From the NCBI GenBank assembly GCA_012064385.1, contig QRDG01000475.1, forward strand, positions 124,001 to 188,000: a stretch of 64,000 nt of DNA, written 5' to 3'. The translations under genes were made by a program, and so were the position numbers. Shown one piece after another: positions 23,512 to 33,788 of this stretch (its first letter is position 1; every line of letters begins with the position of its first letter). Source of the DNA: Puccinellia tenuiflora. Taxonomy: Eukaryota > Streptophyta > Magnoliopsida > Poales > Poaceae. The notes below the pieces were generated by a model. It was not told the origin of the DNA. It ran no database searches and was given only the letters and a program-made list of their open reading frames with translations.

Positions 23512-25880
23512 TGAAAGAATGAGATGTCGCCTAGAGGGGGGGGGGGTGAATAGGCGATTTAAAACTTTTACGTTTAGGCTTGAATAAATGTAGAATAAAA
23601 CTAACGTTTAATTTATCAAGCCCAAAACCTAATATACTAGGTTCACCTATGTGCACCAACAACTTATGCTAGGCAAGTTTAACAACAAGGATAGCAAGAT
23701 ATATAACTTCAAGCTCGATGGCTATCACAAAGTAAATGCATAAGTAAAGGGGTTTGGTTATAGAGATAACCGACACAAGTGGAGACGGAGGTTTGTTTCC
23801 CGTAGTTCCTTTCCAATGGAAATATGTCTACGTTGGAGGGGTGTGGAGGCTCCTTGGCCCTCCTAAAAGCACGTCCGTGCTCACCCTATTCTCCGTGAGC
23901 TCCTCCCGTGGGGAATACCCGATGGGGGATTTGCTCATCCACTATGAGGTCGTCTTGAGGGCGTTGACCAAACCCGTACAATGAGGTCTTTTTGAGGGCG
24001 TTGACCAAACCCGTACAGTGAGGTCTTCTTGAGGGTGTTGACCAAACCTGTACAATTTGCCCGAGCCTACCTCCACACAATAGGAGGCTCCCGTAGCACA
24101 CACAACCGTCTAGGGTGCACAATGCACCCAAGAGTAACAAGCTTCTCGAACTTCAATCCCACGTATCACCGTGGGGAACTCAAACCGATGCACTAAATGC
24201 AATGGCAAGAACACACTAAGTGGTCAAGTCCTTCTCTCCGAAATCCAACCAAAGCAACTAATGCTAGGGAGGGATTGAGAGGAAGAACAAAGGAGGAACA
24301 CAAAGCAACTCCAAGATCTAGATCTAAAGGGTTCCCCTCACTTAGAGGAGATATGGTTTGGTGGAAGTGTATATCTAGATCTCCTCTCTCCTTTTCCTCT
24401 AAAAGGAGGCAAGAATCATGGAGGGATGGAGAGGAAGAAAGCTCTCAAAAGGTTAACGATGGAGGAGAGAGAGAGAGTGCAAAGAGTTAGCCACCTATTG
24501 GGGAAGAAGTCACCTTAAATAGGTGGCCCCGAAAACTAGCCGTTTCGGGCTGAAAACATCCCACTGCAGCGGTACTACCTCCAAACTTGGCGGTACTACC
24601 TCCAGGCAGGAGCGCACGAACCCACCACAGAGGTACTACCTCCAGAGGCCCAGACAGGAGTACAGGAACCCACAACAGCGGTACTACCTCCAAAGGTGGA
24701 GGTACTACCGCTGATGTGCAACAGAGAGCCCCTAAGGCGGCACCACTGGCGGTACCCACAGCAGCGGTACTACCTCCAAAGGTAGAGGTACTACTGCTGC
24801 AATGCAACAAAGAGCCTCTGTGGCGGCAGCACTGGCGGTACTACCTCCAAAGGTGGAGGTACTACCTCCGCACACCCTGAAACTGAATAACTTTTGTTAG
24901 GAAACTCCGGTCGAGGTGAATCCAATTTTGTTGGAAAGAGGACGACAAGGGCTACCCAACAAAATGTGAAAATATTGAAACCAAGCAAGGGAGATTTTGC
25001 TAATAAATGGAAGAGTGAAACCTTCCACACGGATGGACCGGCAAAATCTCCAAAACCGAAAATGCAAGAGCAGATGCATACGAAATCCGTTTTCGGTGAA
25101 CTTGGCCTTGTCATGTCAAGCACGACTAGCACCAAGAACACACCATGATAAGAGCCAAATAAGAACCAATAAAGATGATGCCAAGGATGCAATGGTTTGA
25201 GCTCTCTACGACGATACGATCAAGATACTCGCTCGAGAGCCCCTCTTGATAGTACGGCTATCTATCCTATAACCCGGTCTCTCAACTAACATCATGAGAC
25301 CGGTAAAATAGAAACCCTATCAAGATCATACCTTTGCCTTGCGCATAATCCACTTGAGCTAGATGATGACGATCTTTGTCTTCTCAAGATGGACCACCTT
25401 TCTTGATTGCGCTCCGCTCGGTGAAGACTCGCAACATGCTCCCCCATGCACCAAGATGGGAGAGGCACTCTTCGACATATCTTCACTTGGCCTTTATCTT
25501 GATGACGATCACCACGTGACACCATCCTCCATGGGCTACATAGGATATCCCTTTCGTTGCATGCTTATGGAGAAATGCCTAACCACACACAGAGATACAA
25601 ACACATAGATCATGGGTTAGTTCACAAGGCTATATTGACAATTGCTTACCATACCATGGGATCATACGATCCCTCATGGTACATCCCTAGCCTTGTGTGT
25701 TGATCAACTTGCACTTAGCCTTGATCAACATAAACTCTTCTTCTTTTAGCCTTGACTCCAACATATGGAGTTCAAGTATTCTATGGACCAAACCTACAAG
25801 TATAGCTAAAAGCACACATTAGTCCTTAAGGATTGTCATTAATTGCCAAAACCACATATGGGGGCAACCATGCTCTTTCA
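23512..25880 (-). repeat. 5' LTR of the gag-only element (TGAAAG...CTTTCA)
   Basis: 2369 bp with perfect 6-bp inverted ends TGAAAG/CTTTCA. It contains a G-run of eleven at about 23537 next to TGAATAGGCG. A direct repeat (TTGAGGGCGTTGACCAAACC, about 23955, 23994 and 24033) and GGTACTACC repeats at 24570-24870 are also present. Small ORFs inside are chance. The same LTR occurs twice more in the window with its own TSDs. Confidence 0.9.
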
Positions 25881-27882
25881 GAAAGGATTTTCTCAGGAAT
25901 GGTGTGACTGGGTCCGAAATATTTTTACTGGAGGTAGTGTGGCTATTAAAGTTAATAATGAGACCGGACATTACTTCCAAACATAAAAAGGACTTAGACA
26001 AGGTGACCCCTTATCGCCGATACTATTTAATATAGTGGCTGATATGTTGGCGGTCATGACTGGTCGGGCTAAGGAGGATGGTCAATTTGAGGGTGTCATC
26101 CCACATCTAGTCTATGGCGGATTGTCTATCCTTCAATATGCAGACGATACAATTATTTTTATGGACCATGATACGGAGAAAGCTCGGAGTTTGAAATTAA
26201 TTCTTTCAGCGTTCGAGCAACTCTCTGGATTGAAAATCAACTTCCATAAAAGTGAATTGTTCTGCTTCGGCGAGGCTCAAAAGGCAGCTGGGTAGTATGC
26301 CGAATTATTCGGTTGTGCACAGGGTTAATTTCCGATCAGGTATTTGGGTATCCCAATCCACTACAGGAGATTGACAAATGCCGAATGGAAGCATGTCGAA
26401 GATCGTTTGCAAGCATGGTTGAGTAGTTGGAAAGGAAAGTTACTATCTCTAGGTGGAAGACTGGTTCTCATTAATTCAGTACTAAGTAATATGGTACTAT
26501 ATATTATTTCCTTCTTCCAGCTACCAAAAGGAGTCTTACATAAATTGGATTATTTCCGATCTAGATTCTTTTGGCAAGGGGATAGTGAAAAAAAGAAGCA
26601 CCGACTGGCTCGTTGGGATGTGGTCTGCCGTCCAAAAGATCAGGGAGGGTTGGGTATCACTGACCTGCAGGTCAAAAACTCAGCTCTCCTGGGTAAATGG
26701 CTTTTTAAGCTGTTGACAGAGGATGGTGTCTGGCAGACACTTCTCAGGAGAAAATATGTTGGCTCAAAAGCTTTATCCCAGGTATCTTGGAAACCGGGGG
26801 ATTCACACTTTTGGGCAGGGCTCATGGCGACTAAGAAACATTTCTTTTGCTTTGGAGCTTTCAACATTAAGGATGGGACGGAAATTCGTTTTTGGGAGGA
26901 TAAATGGTTAGTTCATACTACCCTCTGAGAACAATATCCATCTCTATACAATTGTTGCTGTTATGCAGTCCTCGCCTCCTAATGTGACGTTCAGACGAAC
27001 TCTTCTTGGACCGCGCGCGTCTCGTGATGTGGAATGCCTTAGTGGGGCGACTGACATAGGTTCGGTTATCACAAGGTCCGGATGAGTTTCGTTGGAACCT
27101 TTAGACGAATGGCTTGTTCTCTGTGGATTCCATGTATAGAGCTTTGGTCCACTCCGGTATACCAGTCGACGACAATAAGAAAATCTGGAAGATGAAAATA
27201 CCTCTCAAGTTGAATTTTTTTGCTTGGTATCTTCGCAGAGGTGTTATCTTAACCAAAGACAACCTAGTTAAACGCAACTGGCAGGGAAGTACAAAATGTG
27301 TTTTCTGCCCTCAAGAGGAATCGATTAAACACTTATTCTTCGAATGTAGGGTTGCTCGTTCTATTTGGTCAGCCATTCAAATAGCTTCTAACTTATATCC
27401 ACCACGGTCGGTTGCAAATGTTTTTGGCAATTGGCTGCATGGCATTGATATGAAGAACAGAACTATTATTAGAGTCGGAGCGCTAGCCGTTATATGGTCG
27501 CTCTGGCTTTGTAGAAATGATAAGGTTTTTAATGATAAAAATACTTCTCTTTTGCAGGTAATATACCGATGCACAAGTTTACTCCATTCGTTGATCCACA
27601 TTACAACATGTGGAAAATCGAGACCTTTTTATGGAGGCATCTGCACGTCTGGAGCACATGGCGAGGGATATTTTTATCCGACATGGATGGCCTAGGGATC
27701 TTCGGATTGGCCCTCCTTCTCCATAGGTGTTATTAAAGAAATACTTGTAATGCGTCTGTGTGTTCTTTATTTTCATTTTTGTAACGGTGTTGGGGTTGTG
27801 TGCATCGTGTTATGCAGAGGCCGGATGAGGCATACATTGTATCTCTTGATACTATGAAATGAAATCCCTTTAGCGAAAAAAA
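25881..27882 (+). mobile_element. LINE, 5'-truncated
   Basis: Plus-strand LINE carrying the C-terminal two thirds of ORF2 and a tail ending GCGAAAAAAA at 27876-27882. The left side is cut by the LTR ending at 25880, so the LTR element probably inserted into this LINE. The right side abuts a gypsy protease remnant on the other strand. Confidence 0.88.
25985..27695 (+). pseudogene. LINE ORF2: reverse transcriptase and zf-RVT domain
   Basis: Non-LTR reverse transcriptase, which primes on nicked target DNA. Seen: GLRQGDPLSPILFNIVADML (about 25993), the catalytic YADDTIIFMD (about 26137), the C-terminal RT/thumb region (GRLVLINSVLSNMVLYIISF), and DQGGLGITDLQVKNSALLGKW (about 26640). A zf-RVT domain with CVFCPQEESIKHLFFEC at about 27298 and a WSLWLCRNDKVFN block follow. 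A TAG at about 26293, frame changes near 26325 and 26940-27110, and a degraded end show it is dead. The first in-frame ATG positions have no meaning. Confidence 0.9.
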
Positions 27883-28450
27883 CATGATCTGTAGAGGCAA
27901 TAGCAGCAACAAAAATTGCAGCACTGTCAGCCACAACCATAGGCTGAACAGGCTCAAGGATATGTGCAGCAGCTTCGGCTTCCCTCCTCTTTGCCTCCTC
28001 GTGCTCTCTCATTTGCGCTTCGGTCTCTTCCTTCTTCTGCAATCTTTCCTCTCTCCAAGCCTTGTACGTCACGGTGTTCATGGACCGTAGAGTATACTCC
28101 GTTTTCCCACGAGTCACAATATACTTATAATATTTGTACTTATTATCAAGAAAGTAAACTGCACCTTGCTCCTTCTTCCATGGTATTCCCAGCATCAAAT
28201 GACATAAAACCATGTTAATGGGAATCACATCGCAGCAAACCTCATACGATAATGGACCCAACTGAAAGTGCACCGATGCTTGGTGTGTGATGGCGAGCTC
28301 TTGTTACCTAGACGCAACAAATAATTATGCTCAAGTGGCAACGTTGGTAACTCTAACTTCTCCACCATCTCAAGACTGACAACGTTCATGAAACTCACAT
28401 GGTCAATGGTCAACATACAAGCCCTTTCATGAATGATCACATGAGTTTGG
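27883..28450 (-). pseudogene. Ty3/gypsy Gag-Pol remnant: aspartic protease region
   Basis: Minus-strand remnant. The order read is an ENLFQTHVIIHERACMLTID stretch (about 28460-28400), NVVSLEMVEKLELPTLP (about 28385), a one-base frameshift at about 28305, then a protease-like block with CCDVIPINMVLCHLMLGIPW (about 28245) and a charged EEETEAQ-rich linker leading towards RT, cut off by the LINE tail at 27882. The catalytic D-T/S-G reads D-H-V, so it was inactive. Similar wording is known from gypsy chromoviruses. No LTR of this element is visible. Confidence 0.65.
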
Positions 28451-28761
28451 AATAAATTTTCTGCAGTCCTTCCTCTTGTTGCTGAAACCAGTACGAGAGC
28501 ACCTCCTTCTTCTCCATAGTGATTAGTGCCAATAGCAGCAAAACCCCTAAATCTCGTCGATACTGTAGTTACAGTAAGACATCAAATCTTTAACAGGAAC
28601 GCTGAAGGACTCACAACTTGGTCAAACGCGGCAGGTAGATGGCTAGGCCCAGGGCACTGTAAAACTCCTCGGCAGCAACAGCAGCTTCCAGCAGCGCTAC
28701 GTTCAATCCAAGTAGAACTTAATCAGTTTACGTAAACCTGTTGTGATGTATCTTTGATTGC
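28451..28761. other. Unassigned, probably more of the gypsy remnant
   Basis: No intact ORF or terminus seen. The first 30 bases still continue the minus-strand gypsy reading; beyond that I see nothing recognisable. Confidence 0.4.
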
Positions 28762-29143
28762 TACTCCTTTCGTATCAAAATATAGGGAAAATTTGCTACA
28801 GCACACCGTTATTTTACGGCGTTTGCCGAAACACACCGCCCGACTGTGTCTTTGCCAGGTACCATTATGATTTTGAGTACATTTGCCAGAACACACCGAA
28901 CTGCCAAAAACGGAAAGTTTTATGTTTTTGCTTGGGATGGCCATCCTACGCGCAGTTTCCAACAGTTTTTTTTTCTGATCAAATATGAGCCTTAGGCAGT
29001 CTGTACGTATCAATTTTGAATATTAATATGCAACGAAAAATCAGACAACAGTTAGTCCAAACTTGAACGATAGTTTGGGTACCAGGAACAACACCAACAT
29101 ATTAATGTGACGAATCTTGTCAACACATGATAAAAAGCTCAAC

Positions 29144-30825
29144 TCAACAGCCCATAGTAATGAGATTCAATACATCACCACGAAACTTTTTCATGAAGTT
29201 CTTCACTAAGTGCCTCATGCACTCTCTGTGCTCCACCCCATTTGCGAAAATTTGGGTAACAGCAGCATCTATACCTTTACCCGCGTCTGTGGATATAACT
29301 AATCCAGGGGGTGACCCAATAGCCATGTTCAGCCTGTCAAAAAACCATGTCCAGTTATCAGATGTCTCTGAGCCAAATACACCATAAGCTACAGGAAACA
29401 TCCAATTATGTCCATCAATAGCAATGGCAGATGCAAGTTGTCCTTTCCACTTCCCAGTTAGTGCCGTTGAGTCCACGCCTAGATATGGTCTGCACCCATA
29501 CATAAACCCATCAACACATGCGCGCAGGGCAATGAACATCCTAGTGAACCTATGTTTGTCATGTCCATCCTTCTCGAACTCAATGTCCACTATGCTTCCT
29601 GGATTCGTCCTCTCCAACTCAGCTTTGAAGCTAAACGCGTCCTCAAAGCTAGCATCCCAATCGCCTTGGAGCTTCTTTAGAGCCATTTCTTTTCCATCCC
29701 AGACAACCCAATTGGATATCTTGATTTTGTACTTTTCTTCTAATTTCTTCCGAAGTTCAGTAGGCCCGATGCTAGCATCCTTTGAGAGCCATTCCATGAC
29801 CCTCTCGCATACCCAATGGTTATTTGCCATGCAATTCTTCTCCACTGTACCTGTGCTTCCACAATTATGTTCTCTTGGCATCTTTTTTATCTACGTTAAG
29901 AAATATACTCACATCAGAACCATGTTATAGAATTAATTGACAAAATGAGATAAACTGAAGCAAATATGCATACCTGCCAAGTCCTGCCATCTTGAAGTTG
30001 GCTTGCATGTATCCTCCACTTGCACCTTTTAGCTTTGCAATAGCCCCTGTACCTTGTTGCCTCAGAATATGGAGCTGCAATTTCATATTCACCCTTTACT
30101 GCATATTGCCTAATAGCCTTCTTAAATGAGTTACCATCTTCAAATGTAATACCCACTTCAATTTTGGGGTTCTCAAAATCTGTCACATGGACAATGGTCT
30201 CACAGCCAACTGTGTCATCTACAACATGGTCATCGTGAAATGACTCATCAGAATCATGCCCATCATCTCGATTAGATTCATCAGAGTCAGTCAACAACTC
30301 TTTGTATTCACACTCATCATCTACGCCAACATACTCAACTTCTGCATCAACCCAATCATCAAGAACTGTTGGTTCCTCGCTGCTAGAAGACTCATGCTCA
30401 CTACGAGTAGGGCCATGTTCATTGTCAGTAGGCTGCTCCTGCGGCTTATCAGTTGGATTTGGAGGGGCTGTTTGCTGTGGAACACAAGAAGATGTACTGC
30501 TATCCCCATTGCAAACAACAGAGACCATTATAGGAAGCCTCCTTTCAACCCAATACATATCTATCGCAGTCAATAACAAAGTGTCATGGTTGATTTCAGC
30601 AAAAGAATGGGTAGTTTTATCCCAAAATGTAATTAACAACTTCTGGATGATTCCATGTTTTACTTCTTTATCAAGTTCTTCACTGAAATCTTTGAAATTG
30701 ACACAATCTCTGTCTAGAACTTTCAGTTCGTCCCTAGTTTGATGCCACACTTGTGTCCCATTAGCACCAAATTCAGCATACGCACACACTCGAACATCAA
30801 TTCTAGTAGCTGAACTACTATCCAT
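29144..30825 (-). pseudogene. MULE transposase (MURA-like), C-terminally truncated
   Basis: Two exons on the minus strand: 30825-29974 and 29890-29144, joined over an 83-bp GT-AG intron (29891-29973) that keeps the frame (533 codons including stop). The N-terminal part is acidic and variable. The Mutator DNA-binding domain (ITFEDGNSFKKAIRQYAVK, then CKWRIHAS) spans the intron. The catalytic domain shows VDSTALTGKW (first Asp), ISTDAGKGI (second Asp) and the C2H motif ECMRHL. The protein then stops, so the region expected to hold the catalytic Glu and the SWIM zinc finger is missing. Otherwise open, so the loss is probably a deletion in the element; it is unlikely to be active. Confidence 0.85.
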
Positions 30826-30849
30826 CCTATGAAAATTAATTGGGACATG

Positions 30850-31400
30850 AATTAGAGACTACAATACGGCGAGTTCACATCAAATTGGGAAAATAATTGG
30901 GGGTGAATTTACCCGTCAGGCACCCATGACAAGCTGCCGTCCATGGCCGCGGCGGCAACGTACTACAGCGCGAGGGCGTCGGTGAGTGCGGACAAGAACG
31001 CTGGAGGAGATCCCGGACTCCTCACGTGGAGCGCGGCACCCTGGCACACCGGTCGGCGACGGAGAAGGAGCGATGGCGGGGATGGCAGGGCGCGTAACAG
31101 GGAGTCCGGGACGGGGAAGGAGGGACGGCGGGCACGGCAGGGAGGCCAGGGAGATGAATGACAGCGACGGCAGGGTGGCAGGGAGATGGACGACGGCGAC
31201 GGCAGGGCGGTCAGGGAGCTGCCCACTAGGGTTCTGCCCTGTCACGGGGGCGGTTTCTGCAGTCTGCGATCGAGGAGGAAGAACTAGAGAGGATCAGAGG
31301 AACGCCTGGGAAATAGACTTGGGGTAAAATGGTAATTTTACACGCGAAAAAACAATCTTTCCGTTTTGGGTCGTTAGTGTGTTATAGCAAATGTATCACG
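30850..31400 (-). promoter_or_regulatory. GC-rich leader of MULE 1
   Basis: Between the transposase start and the right inverted repeat. It is GC-rich with G/C runs and several overlapping chance ORFs on both strands. By position it should hold the transposase promoter and 5' leader. No TATA box stands out. Confidence 0.4.
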
Positions 31401-31632
31401 GAATTTTAATGGTACCTGGCAAAGATGTAATTGGGCGGTGTGTTTCGGCAAACGCCGTAAAATAACGGTGTGCTGTAGCAAATTTTCTCCAAAATATAAG
31501 ATGTTTTAGTATTTGCCTTTTCATTCGTATCTAGACATGTTTTAGTGTAACATTCATTTGAACCTTGTACTAAAACATGTCTAGATATGGATGTAAAATC
31601 AAATGCTAAAATATTTCAATATGGAGGGAGTA

Positions 31633-32210
31633 GTAAACAAAACTCGTGGTTCAATCTTCCCGATCCCTTGCGTACGTGAAGAGCTAGTCAATCCTGCCGA
31701 TCGCTACTTTCCCCCTTTTTTTTTCTTGGCTGCTTTCCTTTCCGGCCGGAACGCAAACAACCACGGATCTCATTCTGTAAACGGAAACGAACAATGCAAA
31801 GACGAACGAAAATCTCACGTAAACAATCTCCAATGATTTCGTATTCCTTTTCTCTTTCAATGAAAAATTCCACGGATGACGCCCCGAAAAACTTTCCTTT
31901 TCTCAAAGCGCACAGCTCGGAGAGTTCGGAACCCATGGACGGAAGCAAAACCTTGCGGTGCAGGTCTTCTCTACGATCCCAATCTCCCAAGCAGAAAAAC
32001 CAGCAGACGGTGATCTTCAACGGAGGAACCGGTGTCTTGGCGTGAACGCCTCCGACAGCAAACAATATCTTCAGCAGGAACCAACACCGGTGTCACGGCC
32101 TAAGCCCGGCAGCAACTCCTCAGCAGATCGAATTTCTAGCAAATAAAACTCAACCAGCAGATCAATCTAAGCAGAAAATCTTAGCAGAAAAATCGTCGTG
32201 ATAAACCCGA
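31633..32210 (-). other. Leader/internal region of a small minus-strand LTR element
   Basis: Lies next to the primer site at 32211. A minus-strand reading frame of 125 codons (32065-31688) exists but has no recognised domain, and repeated CAGCAGA/TCTGCTG wording makes it look like a non-coding leader. The other LTR is absent, so the element is partial. Confidence 0.4.
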
Positions 32211-32822
32211 CGAATCTGATACCAAGATGATACGGATCAACGTGATCCAAAAGGGTTTTTAGGCCCGATCTTTCACGACAAACCAAGAACAGCAAAGATA
32301 ACTTCGATCGTTGAGCAGATTTGATCTACTCCACGACACACACAACAGATCCTTACGAATCACCAAGCAAAACAAATGATATTGGTGTCCCCTGACATGG
32401 GACCTTTTTCAAGTCTATTCTTTATCTCTAAAATTCAACTCCCCTTACAATGGTGCACACCCCCGGCTATTTATAATTGTATAGCCGACTCTCCTAATTT
32501 GGCTCTCAAGCAAAACGAAAATAGGAAAATTAAAACAACTTGACTCAGACCCACTTTTCCTAAACAGAAAATAAAATAACACACAAACATTAAAGACTCT
32601 TTTGTAGGTGTGCCACCATCGTTAAACACGCTGCTAGGTGGCCCCCAACCGGACTCCTTCAAACACATGATGCACCATGTTCCAAGAAACTTGCCGATCG
32701 CATCTTTGAGCTTCTTCTTGTGCGGAAGGACTAGAAACATGATTCTCCTCTTGATACCATGAGACATAGCAAAATCGGGAATAGCAAAATATGCACCATC
32801 AAGCTTAGGAGGCGCCATATCA
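32211..32822 (-). repeat. Probable LTR with primer site, minus strand
   Basis: The minus strand reads an LTR from TGATATGGCGCC (at 32822) to CCGTATCA (at 32228), about 595 bp, followed two bases later by TTGGTATCAGATTCG (32225-32211), a tRNA-Met type primer site with mismatches. A TATA-like ATTATAAATAG lies at about 32467-32477 in the right orientation. Inverted ends TGATA(T/C)GG agree. No second LTR or TSD is seen; the 115-codon ORF inside is probably chance. Confidence 0.55.
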
Positions 32823-33047
32823 GGTCCGAATCAAAGTACCCAATACGACAATAAAATGTAGTTTTGGAGAAATACTTCAGTTTTAAAATCACATTATTCA
32901 TTGCATACAAATACCTCAAAGTTTTTAATACTTCAGTTTTTTTTTGAAAATGTCCTATTTTTAGAATACTTCAAAAAATACTTTGATGTCAAATAGGCCC
33001 TACGTAGTACAGATACAATCAAAACCCCCCTAAAACAATAAAACAAA
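32823..33047. other. AT-rich spacer
   Basis: No ORF or terminus. It ends in the left TSD (ATCTC, 33048-33052) of the next element. Confidence 0.6.
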
Positions 33048-33788
33048 ATCTCTGTCGGGGAATGTTCCCAGGAACTGGGGGTGTCTCCAAGGTATCGTGT
33101 AAGGGGCTGAACACGGAGTCAAACAATCCTCAACGTGCTCCGGCGACGGTGCTCGTCGGACTCGCTGTGGACGACACTGCAGAGATGGACACGGATCTTA
33201 CCCAGGTTCAGGGCCCTCTTTGGGAGGTAAAACCCCTACGTCCTGCTATGGTGTATTGCACTGCTTGGAGAGGTTACAGTACAGGGGGAGCTTGGAGAGC
33301 TCGAGGTGGCTAACAATGGCTAACCCTAGAACAACGCTAGAGCTTCAGACCTCAGATCTAGGGTTTGGACTCAGGCATCTTGCCACCTCTTGCTTGAGCG
33401 TGCTCCCCCTCCTTTTATAGGTGTCCTGGGCCTCTTCCCCCAAATATCTTGACGGGAAGGGCTACCACATGGCGACGAAGGAGGAGGACAGGTGCACGAT
33501 AAAGAGGCAGTCCATGGACGTGGTCCATGGCAGGGAGCGGCGTCACCAAAGGTGGAAAAGCCACCGGCTAGCCAGGACGGTGGGCTGGCGCTGCTGAGGT
33601 GGGAGGTGACCCACGGTGACGTCGCCCTTGGAGCGTAGCTGCAGATGGTCCCCTTATCACCAAAGTGGCAATCCTGGGGGCTCCTTTGCTTGGTGCAGCT
33701 TTGTTGACTGCTTTATACATGAGAATGGCAACTGCAGCGTTGCCGTCACTGCGCGCAGACGCGCGCGTCACTCTGCAGCGGGCGCAGA

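Larger units (their letters stand above)
19849..25880 (-). mobile_element. Gag-only (non-autonomous) LTR element, 5' half
   Basis: Minus-strand element. Its 5' LTR is 23512-25880, its primer site is at 23497-23510, its degenerate gag covers about 23460 down to 21098, and a long non-coding part runs to 19849, where it is cut off by the Athila-like LTR. No RT, integrase or protease is visible, so it would have needed a helper element. Two solo LTRs of the same family lie at 48130-51207 and 51506-54058. The base next to the outer LTR end (GAAAG after 25880) cannot be compared because the other LTR is missing. Confidence 0.75.
28785..31489 (-). mobile_element. Mutator-like element (MULE) 1
   Basis: 2705 bp with inverted repeats of roughly 80 bp: left begins GGGAAAATTTGCTACAGCAC, and the right end read backwards begins GAGAAAATTTGCTACAGCAC; both run to GGTACCAT. 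The flanking 9-bp TSD CAAAATATA is perfect (28776-28784 and 31490-31498), the size expected for Mutator elements. It carries one transposase gene on the minus strand and a GC-rich leader at about 30900-31320. Confidence 0.95.
28762..31632. mobile_element. Stowaway-type MITE split by a MULE
   Basis: Left piece 28762-28784 (TACTCCTTTCGTATCAAAAT...) and right piece 31490-31632 ending ...TATGGAGGGAGTA form one Tc1/mariner-like MITE with inverted ends CTCC(C)T/AGGGAG and TA on both sides. The right piece contains the internal palindrome ACATGTTTTAGTG / TACTAAAACATGT. The intact MITE would be about 157 bp. It is related to the MITE at 56879-57042. Confidence 0.85.

Noticed and set aside
24523..25608. 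Small ORFs at 24197-25608
   Set aside because: All inside the LTR 23512-25880; the sister LTRs at 48130 and 51506 do not keep the frames.
30916..31327. ORFs in the GC-rich leader of MULE 1
   Set aside because: Overlap each other on both strands, GC-driven, no family signature.
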